This document shows, in pieces, positions 10,042 through 20,199 of a stretch of DNA of 64,000 nt. Below the pieces are notes generated by a model. That model was not told where the DNA came from. It did not search any database and saw only the letters and a list, made by a program, of their open reading frames with translations. This DNA comes from Hyaloscypha bicolor E (taxonomy: Eukaryota; Ascomycota; Leotiomycetes; Helotiales; Hyaloscyphaceae), in NCBI RefSeq assembly GCF_002865645.1, contig NW_020194515.1, positions 992,001-1,056,000 of the forward strand, given 5' to 3'. Each line of letters starts with the position of its first letter. Position 1 is the first letter of the stretch. A program made the position numbers and the translations under genes.

Positions 10042-12269
10042 TTAAGCCTCGGCAACTTTCTCGTTCGGAATCTTCTCAACAGTAGCCTCAACGTGTTCTG
10101 TCATGAGATCCTTCACCCCCTTCAAACATGCAGAAGCAACAATCGCCAACACCACAAACGGAATGATGGATGCATAGCCCAGTCGATATGCATGTGCATA
10201 TAAAGTGTGACTTGTTTTCGTAACAGCTGCGAGAATGCTGGGATTGATTCCAGGAACTGCGTTGAGTGAACTTTGCTTTCCAGACTTCAAAGCCGAGATC
10301 AACAGCGGCACTGATGACTCAGGAAGCCCATGATCATGAGCTGTGGAAGAAATGCTCGGTACATATGTCGAGGCTAGCTTGCCGTTAATGATGGCAGAGA
10401 GCACGGCAGAGCCGAATGCTCCTCCAATTGCACGGGCAGAGAATGCGAGGCCAGTGGCCGTTGATAGGTATGCATGGGGAGCGGTAAATTGTATGAGTGC
10501 CACAAGAAGCGAAAGTGGTCCTGATTGCCCGATGCCACCTAATTCAATGGTTAATGGATGGCGAGAGTTTAGTTATGACATGGCTTACTGAGAACATTAA
10601 AGCCGATCTGTGCCTTCTCCATTGAAGGGGAGATACAGGTGTAACATATGACGCTTCGGCGCATCTCGTTAGCGACATCGAACCTTAACATGCTGAGCTC
10701 ACAATAACTTACACAACGAGAAATATTACCAGCGTTAGTAGCAACGGACTTTTCAGATCTTTGTATTTTGTTGCGTACCATCTAGGCTTCATTAGCTCCC
10801 TCAACAATTTTGAACAGCCGTTTAGCTTACATTATTGGAATTGAGGATAGTAGAGTGGTAACGTTGTAATATAGCTGTCTCTTTGAGACATTCCAGGCAG
10901 TACTCTCGAATCCTAGGTTTAGCACCACTTGAGGAGTGACGCTATTCACAGCGCTGTAAAATATCCACCTAGTGTTCTGTGAGAAGCATTTTCATATGGT
11001 CTCCTGACATTTTTTCAGCTTACCCTTCAACAGAGAAAGTGAAAATTGAAAGAGCAAAGTTCGGTCCTCCCTGAAAGAAGACGTGAGCTACCAAACCATC
11101 GTTCCTGCCCTTCCATTCTGTAGTTCAGGCATCAGCGACTTTAACAAACAGTCCAAGTGATCGCCAACTTACCATAAAGACAGAACATCACCAGAAGACT
11201 AAGACCAATACCAAGTGGGGCGGCAACATGAGGGTTAGACCAATGGTAGGCACCTCCCGACCAATCAAAACCCAGAAGAGTCAGGAGAGCACCAGCCATA
11301 AAAAGGATAGAACCGATGGGATCGCAAACCCAGATATATTGTGATAGAGTCATTTTTGGGTAATCTGATCTTCGCGGCGGCCAGTAGAAAAGTAAAAGGC
11401 CTAACGAGGAGGCGAGGTAGAATGCTGCTTGCATCCAGAAGATTGTGCGCCAGCCACCTGCATTGGCATTCGTGACGCCGCCGGCTCCAAGAACACCGAC
11501 TCTATATTCGGTTGTCAGCGCGCACTAATGGAAATTGTTGCTTTTCTGAGTATTAAAGAAATAGAGGTATATACTTACAGGCCTCCTATTGCACCTGCCA
11601 CGTACCCAAAGCCGTTTGCCAGGGGTCGATATTTCATTGGCAGGATTTCTGACGGAATGGAATGAACGATCGACACCGTAGACAGGTTTACTCCGATGAG
11701 TATACCACCACCGATGAGCATATTCATTGAATTCGCTCGGGCAGATACGACTGCACCAGCAAATGCGATGAGTGGCGTGAGAGCAGCGATATACTTGCGG
11801 TCCAGAACATCTGACAGCCGCCCAACAACAGGGGACAATGCACTTTGCATTAGCAGAGGTCCCTGCGGGGTTGTTATTTTCCGCTATAAACCGCGAGTAG
11901 AGCAGCGACTTCTGGCTTCATACCTGGATGATCCATCCCGCAATTGCAGCATCTCCAAGGTCACGAACGATGAATGCAATTACTGACCCAGCGGCAGTGA
12001 CAACAAACACCTGTGCTCCGTTCCTATTGTTCAAGGGAGGTTAGAACCCAAAGTGCGGAGGCAGTTGGAGCCAATACTGACGCAAAGCAAGTCACAAAAA
12101 CAACCATCCACGATCTCCATCCCAAGTTGACGTGTTCGTCGTCAAGATATGAATTGGCATTGACGATAGGGGGGCGCTGTTCATCATGCTCGATGATGGT
12201 AGCTTGGGAGATTTGATTTACTGAATCAACCTTGGTATCATCTGGGATGCTTGCTGCTGAGGTAGCCAT
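10042..12269 (-). CDS. TRI12-type major facilitator efflux pump
   Basis: Nine exons stay in frame: 12269-12082, 12023-11924, 11862-11579, 11501-11173, 11117-11024, 10968-10831, 10781-10713, 10653-10589 and 10538-10042, giving 587 residues. The protein matches the fungal trichothecene-efflux (TRI12) family of 14-helix MFS transporters. It has a polar N-terminus, GWRSWMVVFVTCFA at helix 1, the motif GRLSDVLDRKY after helix 2, PMKYRPLANGFGY midway, and a C-terminal half with FSARAIGGAFGSAVLSAI. All helical segments are present and no stop interrupts them, so it looks functional. Family members export toxic or iron-binding small molecules at the plasma membrane; the substrate cannot be read from sequence. 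It is divergent from a 2-oxoglutarate dioxygenase, which may be co-regulated. Confidence 0.88.
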
Positions 12270-12983
12270 GATTTGGAAGTTTGAAGATCTCAAAATACGT
12301 GAAGGCGGTTTAGTTCAGATGACTTCCGTGCTGTGACTTACCAGCCTCCAGATATATCTTAACACGGCCAAAGGATTCGGCAATTGTGCAGACTCGACTT
12401 GCCGAGCTGACAAAACGCGACAGCTGAATAAATCGAATTTTCTCATGAAATCCAATTAGACCCTTAACAACAACTCTTGCGAAAGCCGCTGACTGCTAAG
12501 TCAGGGGTGAAACGGGTAGGAAGTAAACATCCGTATGTCTGAGGTCGATTTCAATCAATCTTTCGGGGAGGAACGTTGGGCTCTATTGTGCGAGGTCCGG
12601 TCCGTCAAACAGGGCGTGCACGCCCTGAAGTAGTTGTTGGGTCGTAACCTTGCCTGTCTTGGAGTGATTGCGGGGCCCCAGGTTTGTTGCAGCAGTGGGG
12701 TGGCTTGATTCCTCCCCGGTGCCGGGATTCCGGTCTGTGCCATTTTGGCAGCTGTGGAGAAGATCACAAAAAAAAAACAGCCTGTAATTCTTGTGATGCT
12801 CTCTTGATGCTATCCATTTAGGATCGACTTCGGCAAACGAGCTCGGCAAGTGTGAGGGTGGAATTCCATCAACTCTTGAATATATTTCGAGCATTGCAAA
12901 GGCGCGTTAATCCAGATATCAACCCCGAGTAAGGCCAAAAAACGATCCGAGGTTCTCATATAAATTCTCTATTACTTTCAAAC
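12270..12983. promoter_or_regulatory. Shared upstream region of the TRI12-like pump and the dioxygenase
   Basis: This is 714 bp between two divergent ATGs, so both promoters must lie here. It contains a short poly-A run near 12770. I find no repeated operator that I could defend. Confidence 0.4.
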
Positions 12984-14082
12984 ATGGCACCAGCTCAGGG
13001 CTACAAATTCAAAACTCTCAGTATCAAGGAGTTACACCCCACATTTGGAGCTGAAGTATCAGGACTTGACTTCTCTCAAAACATACCGGATGATGCCTTT
13101 GAGGAGATCTTGAAGGCAATGGCCAAGGTAAGTACACTGCTTGTGGTTTTCTGGGAGTTGCTAATTGTTTGAAAAGTACGGAGTGTGCGTCTTTCGTAGA
13201 ACTGGACTGGACGACACTGGTCATGTAGAGTTCTCACGCCGCTTTGGAGAGCTCGACGACATCAGACCTTATCTCACACCCGGTCGCAAACTCCGCTACC
13301 AGCATCTTGAGCTTTTTGATGCTGGAAATATTGATGACAATGGCAACGTACACGAACCTGACAGCGCTAGAGCTCAATATAATAAGGTATGTATTCATAA
13401 GTAAATGACCTTGGAGTGAAGAAACTGATTTCAGAAGGGAAATGGGCTTTTCCATGTCGATTCATCTTTCAATCCACGACGGGCATCCTACTCGATTCTT
13501 CGAGCAGTCGTCCTTCCGCCTCCAGAAGCTGGCGGCAACACCGATTTCACTGACACCCGTGCCGCCTTCGCGGATCTTCCTGAAGATCTCAAGGAAACTC
13601 TCATAAAGAAAAATTATGTTGTAGCTCACTCTTTACACCACTCGCGCAAGATCGCTGCTCCAGAGTTTTTCAAAGACGTTGACCCCACATCGTTCAAGAT
13701 GAGCAAGCACTACCTCATCCAACAACATGAAACATCTGGCCGCATGAATCTCTATGTAGCTGCGCATGCGCATCATATCGAGGGATTGTCGGCCGAAGAG
13801 TCGAGTCAACTTTTGAAGCAGCTCATGGACCATGCAACGCAGGAGAAATATCAAATGAGCGTTCAGTGGAGGAATGTGGGCGACTTTGTTATTTGGGATA
13901 ACACTGCTGTTATGCATAGGGCCGGGAAGATGACTGGACGATTTCCCAGGGACATGCGTAGAACCACAGTGCATGATAATAGTTCGCACGCGTGGGGCCT
14001 GAATCAAGAGGGAGAGAAGAACCCGGGTTTCGATACTTACGCCGTGACCGGGTTGCCCCCGCCACGTGCAGCGGAAGTTTGA
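12984..14082 (+). CDS. TauD/TfdA-family 2-oxoglutarate- and Fe(II)-dependent dioxygenase
   Basis: Exons are 12984-13127, 13177-13386 and 13435-14082 (the last could start at 13438, because the acceptor reads CAGAAG). This gives 332-333 residues, normal for the family. Iron ligands are visible: the HxD pair in GLFHVDSSFNPRRASY (about residues 125-127) and the distal His in NTAVMHRAGK (about 279). An Arg about 14 residues further (RDMRRTT) would bind the 2-oxoglutarate carboxylate. The N-terminal phrase HPTFGAEVSGLDFSQ is typical of fungal members annotated as TfdA-like (alpha-ketoglutarate-dependent dichlorophenoxyacetate dioxygenase-like). The native substrate is unknown. It is divergent from the efflux pump at 12269. 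Confidence 0.88.
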
Positions 14083-14988
14083 TGTTGATCTGCTGAGGCT
14101 CTGAAATCAGTCTCAAAATTCAAATACTCCAACTTAGGTGCACGAATCAATATTTGTTTACCTGTTTGCGATAGGGACTTTACAATTACACAGGCAATCC
14201 GCGGCCATATATTCAATTACTTTCTCTCCTGAGTCATGCACCAGTAGTACATCTCAATGCCTACCCTCAATATGAGATCCCACATAGATATAAACATTCT
14301 TTCGTGATAACGCAAATGTCAACAGGGTGGTCTTCACGAACTGAGAAATATTCATTTGGTCTAAGAACGACGTGTCTCCAGACAGTTCGTAGTATCGTAC
14401 TCACTATCGGCAATTCAAGCGATAACTCCTGGCGATGAAGTAAAATAATACCCCATACCACATTAATTACAGGCTCTCCATCTCCAAGGAGTGCAGGCTC
14501 TCGTAGCACCTGCCCTCGCAGTAAGCATAGGCTCACGAGTACAAACAAGGATTGCTGCAGGCACATCCTAGCTTCTAGAGCAATGCCGAACATTCTTTGC
14601 CACTGGTAAATTACATAGAGGGTTATGAGCTGCGAAGTGGTAACCAATTTCATGAACACCATCGGGATTCCTATTAACGTTATTGAAACCTTCTCTTGCC
14701 ACTTCGTCGAATTTAAAACCCTCCGATATTTATATAAATTAATTATATGCTCCCATACTAAAGCAGATCGATAATAAGGCATATATGGCCGATATTGCGG
14801 GAGGTAGTCCACCCCTTACTAGGGAAGACAAATGGACCTATCTTTAGTACGAAGATAACCCGGTGGAATGGCCCTATCGGGAAGGAGAAGCTGAGTAGGG
14901 TGTTATATTAGTATTATTAAAAGCAAGATTTAGACTTCTCGAAAGCTGGGTTTAGTTACGAGAGGTGGGCTGGTGTGGCAAAAAGTTT

Positions 14989-15375
14989 CCGTAACAGGAG
15001 AAATCTCCTATTACATGATTTGTAAATTTAAAAAAACCTCGCAGAGGCTTGAGGGGTCCCCCCAAGCTTAAAGGCTCCTTTTTCTTTTTTCCACTTCCTC
15101 CTTTCCTTCCATGGGTTTGGGGCAAAATGGACTATTACATGACCTGATGAAATATTTGGCTAGCTGCCAGAGGCTTAATAGAGGGGGTCTCCACCCAAGA
15201 TTAATGACTCCTTTTGCCTTCTACTTCCTCTTTTCCTTAACGGGGGTTTAGAGGTCTCCCCCTAAGAATAAACACTCCTCTTATCTTCTTCTATTTCCTC
15301 CTTTCCTTGGGGGTGGGGGTGCTTTGGAGGGCATTCCTCCAAGAATAAACACTCTGCTCTTCAAACTAAATCCTC
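14989..15375. repeat. Degenerate direct repeats, period about 125 bp shrinking to about 80 bp
   Basis: The phrases TATTACATGA, CAGAGGCTT, AGGGGTC/GGGGGTCTCC, CAAG(C/A)TTAA and a pyrimidine tract ending TTCCTCCTTTCCTT recur in the same order at about 15009, 15132, 15245 and 15330. Later units lack the first part. Spacing and matches are by eye, and no coding potential is seen. Confidence 0.4.
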
Positions 15376-15556
15376 TTTTAAAAGAACACTTCTCTTGCGC
15401 AGCTTTGTTACCCCGGGAGGGGAGGCGGGACCTCCCAAGATCACAGTATAATCTTTTGAAGTGAGAAAATCTGGCTTTTACTCTTTGCATTTGCACCTAC
15501 TTATACGGCCGCTGGTGCTGTTTTTGGGCTTTTCAAGTGGAATTCGTTCGATTTTC

Positions 15557-15585
15557 TGTCTTTTGTTACTCTTGGATCGGACCGA
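15557..15585. repeat. Solo terminus of the TA-flanked transposon family
   Basis: GTTACTCTTGGATCGGACCG here is nearly identical to the right terminus of the element ending at 16480 (GTCGCTCTTGGATCGGACCG). I find no matching left end nearby, so it is a truncated or rearranged copy. Confidence 0.5.
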
Positions 15586-15834
15586 TGAGATCCAGAGGAC
15601 AAATAGGCAGAAGTGAACCATGTACCAGGTCAATCAATCTACCGGGTAAAAACACTCGCCACGTAACAACAGAGAGATTTCTACAACTATGGTATTTTCT
15701 ATTAAGAGAAGCGTGAAGCTCGCATAAGCTTGGGAGCGAGAGCCTAAATACTCCTTAGCGCGATACTTAAGCGAAATGCGTGCTTAAGCCTCAGCCTGAG
15801 GCTTAAGCGAATTTCCCCCCTCACATCGACTATA

Positions 15835-16480
15835 CAATCGGTCCGATCCAAAAGCGACAAAATAATTATTATTTTAGGTCCATAGCAACTTTTTAACTGC
15901 ACTTCCGATTAATTAATACCAAGTAATGTAATTATAGAGAAGAACCAAGCAAATAAGATCTATTAATTAGATTTTTAATGCGACCCGTACTTAATTAGTA
16001 ATCGGGTTTTAAAGTATACGGACATTTTTTACTTTTTTGATTTTTGACTATATAAAACGCGAAAATATTCTAGGAAAGTCACGTGTACTTGAGTAAATAG
16101 TATATTAAACCTGGACTTATAAAGCCTTATAAGGCCCTATAAGCTTTTATAAGCTTAGAATATATAATAATAGCTTAAATATTAAGAGTTATTACTAGTA
16201 AAAATATAATATATAAAAAGTCTAATTTTAATTATATACTACTTTATATACTATATGAGGTATAATTCTTTACTTATATAAAACGCGAAAATTTCTATAT
16301 AAGCTCGTATTAAAATAACTATGTGCTTTATAACTCTCGCAATATTAAAGATATTAAAAATCGAAGAATATGAAATTAATTACTATAAGATATATAATAA
16401 TTCCGATTAGTACAATTTATATTATTTAGTATTTTGGTAGACTTTCTTTTCATTTTGTCGCTCTTGGATCGGACCGACTA
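15835..16480. mobile_element. Non-autonomous Tc1/mariner-pogo-like element with TA target duplication
   Basis: The ends are inverted repeats of at least 29 bp: the left starts CAATCGGTCCGATCC and the right, reverse-complemented, starts TAGTCGGTCCGATCC, with three mismatches that are all transitions. TA sits directly outside both ends (15833-15834 and 16481-16482). The interior is AT-rich with no open frame. Length 646 bp, TA duplication and Y-A-G-T-C-G-G type termini fit fungal Fot1/pogo or mariner MITEs. The transitions suggest RIP. A relative with the same termini lies at 61230-62835. Confidence 0.75.
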
Positions 16481-16846
16481 TAGATGGCAACAAAACGCGG
16501 CGTAGGGAATTAATATCTCACTTCTATATAAGCTCTCTGGGAGTACCTGATTTATGCTCCTCAGAGAGCGCATTCTGCACTTGCGACATCAAACCCTAGT
16601 AATAAATATAAAAGTAAGTAATCCCCTTGCAGAGAATAAAAGGATATATAGTAATTAGTATAATAGCTCTTCTAGTTCTTTATAAAGCTGTCTTGAACTT
16701 TGTTTTATTCAAATAATATAATATTCTCTGGCTCCCTTATAAGAACTCATAACTAAGAACTATTTACTACTAGTAAGCATATATGTCTTTAAAATAATTT
16801 TTAATATATTGATGAATTCTTAGAATTGCTGTTAAATCTATCCGAT

Positions 16847-17143
16847 ATGAAGGCGGTGTCATTTCTACTTCTTGCTCTAGAAGTAGCTTCCGCCTCTGCA
16901 TGTGCCAACTACCTTTACTGCCATTGTGTTAATGCCGACGGAGTACAAAACGATGCTGTTACACGAACTATTTGTAATCAATATAAGGAGGCAAATATGG
17001 GTCCCGGTCCTACCATCGGATATTTCCAGTGTACAAGCCCGACCAATGTGCAGGTACAATTGAATAACTGCGAGTGGAGGAAGGCGTGCAAGGCCCATGG
17101 GGCAACAGGATCAGATTCTAGTTGCTGGGACATTCAGGATTAA
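16847..17143 (+). CDS. Small secreted cysteine-rich protein, effector candidate
   Basis: A single exon of 98 residues. The ATG at 16847 opens a signal peptide (MKAVSFLLLALEVASASA) with a likely cut after the Ala-rich end; the ATG-less upstream extension is ignored. The mature part of ~80 residues has eight cysteines, spaced as C-x5-C-x-C at the start and then single Cys in TIC, FQC, NNC, KAC and SSC, which suits four disulphides. I see no known catalytic motif. The gene sits alone in an AT-rich block between a TA-flanked element ending at 16480 and a hAT-type MITE starting at 17464, the usual setting of fungal effector genes. An effector role is inference from size, Cys content and setting. 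Antimicrobial or hydrophobin-like roles are possible, but the Cys spacing is not that of hydrophobins. Confidence 0.7.
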   Translation: MKAVSFLLLALEVASASACANYLYCHCVNADGVQNDAVTRTICNQYKEANMGPGPTIGYFQCTSPTNVQVQLNNCEWRKACKAHGATGSDSSCWDIQD

Positions 17144-17455
17144 AATTGGCTTCGGAGGATACAGATTTCTGCCAAAGGACTCAAGACTACCCACACAGCC
17201 ACAACACCTTACTATATTACCGTAGCTTGGCTATAGTCTTAGGGCACACACAGAAAATGTAGAATCCTTACAATACGCATCGTTTACTATGACCTCGCTG
17301 GAGCTATTTTCTGAATATACATCCTTGGTGTCTTAAATTTGCGAGTGCCCAAGCGACCCAATTGCACCTTGTTCTCATTCTTTCTCGTATCCTTATGAGA
17401 TGGAGGCGAGGATAATGAAACTTTGATGTTTATGACGTTAATGAAATAGACTATA
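17144..17455. other. 3' flank of the cysteine-rich gene, nothing recognised
   Basis: No gene is seen in this 312-bp stretch between the small secreted gene and the hAT-type element. Confidence 0.4.
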
Positions 17456-17463
17456 GTTGAAGG

Positions 17464-18047
17464 CAGTGTGTCAAATGAATAGAGTAGAATAGAATAACGG
17501 CCGTTACTCTTATTTTATTCAAGCTAAAAACCCGTTACTCTTATTTTATTCATATATTATTCAAGTTATTCATGAATAATCATGAATAATTTAAATGACG
17601 CACGTGATCTCTGCACGTGATTGAGCTAGCCTAATCGGGTAGGGCTTCCGGGAGGGCCCGCACCTAGCGCCACCTAGCGCCACCTCGCTACCCAATCAGG
17701 TGGTAGTGGCGCTTGGTAAGCGGATCGAACCTTAGCGATAATTAGTTTATATATTATAGAAAATCTGTATTTAAGTAGCCTTATATAAGTATTAGCTTAG
17801 CTTATATAAGGCTGCTTAATAAATACCTCAGTTTCTTTTTTTAAATTTAAATATATGTCAATTTACTATAATTAATTGACTTTCACGTGACTTTCACGTG
17901 GTTATTCATGGTTATTCATGTTATTCATGAATAATTATTCTATTTTACTCAAATTATTTAAGATATTCGTTACTCTTATTTTATTCAAGTTATTCATGAA
18001 TTATTCATGAATAACTCGAATAACTTGAATAATCCTTTGACACACTG
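17464..18047. mobile_element. hAT-type MITE with perfect 8-bp target duplication
   Basis: The left terminus CAGTGTGTCAAA is matched exactly by the right terminus TTTGACACACTG (18036-18047). Immediately outside, GTTGAAGG occurs at both 17456-17463 and 18048-18055, an exact 8-bp target-site duplication. Eight-bp duplications with CAGTG-type tips are characteristic of hAT elements. The 584-bp interior is mostly AT-rich, with many TTATTCATGAATAA palindromes and a small GC-rich island with repeated GCGCCACCTA; no transposase is encoded. It is therefore non-autonomous. The perfect duplication suggests a fairly young insertion. Confidence 0.88.
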
Positions 18048-18055
18048 GTTGAAGG

Positions 18056-18414
18056 CCACTCATCCTCTGAAACAACGTCTGGTGCGTTTACTTGTGAAGT
18101 TTTATTCCACATATCTAGTGCCTTGAGGGCGAAGGAGAAGGAAAAGGATAAAATGCAATGCAATCTATTGTGGTATCTCTCTATCCTCTATATTTATGTC
18201 GATGTCTCATAAATCTGTGACCGCAATGCCAAAGTTTGAGAGATGGACATCCCTCCATTCCTCCACCGAAGCAGCGAGACATCAGGTTGATGTCATGTCG
18301 CCACCCCGAAGTGCGATGCACGGGCACCACATCGTCTTCATCGATCTTGGAGTGAAGACTGCCGTAGTCTGCAGCAACTTCATATGGTCAACTTTTGATG
18401 AGCGAACGACTCAT
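18056..18414. other. Intergenic, 3' flank of the sugar transporter locus
   Basis: Nothing is recognised here apart from the region downstream of the minus-strand transporter. Confidence 0.4.
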
Positions 18415-20199
18415 CTAATCATTCTTGAAGCCTCCCTCCTGCTCATCATGCATCTGCAGTGTCCGATCACTATCACTCCTCGCACTCCCACTCCCCATTG
18501 TCTCTCTCGGCTTCTCCTCATCTCTACTCTTCTTCCCTTCACCATCCTCCCTATTTCCTTCTAACTTCGCACCAACTTTCTCCTCCTCATCGCTATCCGC
18601 AAACCCATACTCCCTAGCCATCGCCTCAACCTCCCTATCACTCAAGAACGGCATATCAAAGCTTGCCTGGACATAAGAAATCTTCTCCAGATACCCCTTC
18701 GCAAATATGAGATCGATTTCCTCAAGAGAGCGCTTCTTAGTCTCCGGGTAGAAGAAGTAGATGATAGGGAGGAAACAAGCGTTGACGATAGCGAAGAAGA
18801 GCTACGTGCCCCAATGAATGTTGGCGATCATGACTGGTGTAACCATGACGATTAGGAAGTTGAACAGCCAGTTGGAGCAAGTGGAGACGGCGTTGGCTTT
18901 TGCACGGGTGCGGAGAGGGTTGATTTCGGCGGGGTAGAGCCATGGGAGAGGCAGCCATGTTGCGCCGAAGAAAGCGATGTATGTGAAAAGGCCCACGCCA
19001 GCCCCCTTGGCGGATGGTCCTTTGCCCCCGTTGGGGATCAGGCAGGCGAAGACGAGGACCATGGAGAGGCATTGACCGACTGTTCCTACGAGGAAGAGCT
19101 TGCGGCGGCCGGCTCGCTCGATGATGAACCAACTGACGGTCGCAAATATGGCGTAGACGATCATGTTTACGCCTCCGAGCAGCAAAGCAAGGTTGTGGGA
19201 GGTGCCGATTGAGGTTTGAAATAAGATGGGAAAATAATAAAATGACAGCGTTACATCCTCCTAACTGTTGAAAGAATTGTGAGGAGGATCCGAGGAGCAT
19301 GCGGCGGAAGTGTTGAGTCTTGCCACCAGTGAAGAGTGCAGACATAGGGGTCTTGCCTCCAGAGTGGCCGCTGGCTTTGATGCTGTCGATGATCAAGGAG
19401 TGCTGAAGTTGCGTCTCGGGGTCGGTAGTCTCGAGTCCTGACAGGGCAGCGATAACGTTGATGCCCTCTTCGTGGCGGTCTTTCGTGAGGAGCCATCGAG
19501 GTGATTCCGGAAGAAACCACGTTCCCGCGATGAGGATAATGCCGAAGACAATTTGGAAAGCGATTGGAAATCGCCAAGTTAGGTTGTCAGGTCCATATGA
19601 CGCGCCGTAGTCAATCCAGTAGGCAATCATGGTACCGAATGCGATAACCCCTCCCTCGATACAGATGAGAAGTCCTCGGTTTGCGGTTCGACTGCATTCT
19701 GCTTGGTATGTCGGGATGGTCGAAGTGTTGATTCCGTTTCCAACCCCAGTGATTGTTCGACCGATGATGAATTGGGCAGTGGCTCTGTGTCCTTTGACGG
19801 CAGTAATTTGGATTATCACACCAGTTATCATAATGAACCCCCCAAGCATCATCTAATAGCTGTCAGTAAACCGAAATCGCCCTTCTGAGAGGATTTACAT
19901 ACATCTCTCCTTCTACCAGTCTTGTCACCGAACGAAAGGATGAAGATTGCCCCAATCAAGCATCCAATTTCGTAGATAGCCGTTACAAACCCTTGATAAA
20001 CTGAATTGTTCTTCGTGCTTGGGAAGTAGTTGTTGAATGGGTCAGCGGAGATGATGCCGCTCATGACGCCCTGGTCGTATCCGAAAAGCAGAAATCCAGT
20101 AGTTGCAATGGTAGAGATGAGCAGACCGAGTGGCCTGCCATTGAGACCCGCATAGGTCCGTACTGTAGAGACGCTTCCAGCTCGTTGAGGAGAAGACAT
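18415..20199 (-). pseudogene. MFS sugar transporter with one frameshift and one nonsense codon
   Basis: Exon 1 is 20199-19903 and exon 2 starts at 19852 (50-nt intron, GTATGT/TTAG). The protein is a fungal hexose/quinate-type sugar transporter: FGYDQGVMSG in helix 1, GDKTGRRRD, PESPRWLLTKDRHEEG, QFFQQLGGCNAVI, then IERAGRRKLFLVG and the C-terminal PETKKRSLEEID. Two defects break it. An extra T near 19231-19243 shifts the frame just after GGCNAVI, where YYFPILFQ is expected. A TAG at 18802-18804 sits where the family has Tyr (W-G-T-stop-L-F-F-A). After each defect the correct frame stays open and well conserved to 18415, so the damage is recent or is sequencing error. If real, helices 7-12 are lost. 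Confidence 0.75.

Larger units (their letters stand above)
14083..16846. other. Transposon-rich, AT-rich intergenic block
   Basis: There is no supported gene. A 181-codon hydrophobic minus frame (14267-14812) opens with GTG and shows no domain; I do not call it. The block holds imperfect ~125-bp direct repeats (14990-15375), a lone transposon terminus (15557-15585) and a TA-flanked inverted-repeat element (15835-16480). Its 3' part is very AT-rich. Confidence 0.5.

Noticed and set aside
14267..14812. 181-codon hydrophobic minus frame
   Set aside because: Opens with GTG, has no ATG at the start, no domain and lies in transposon-rich DNA.
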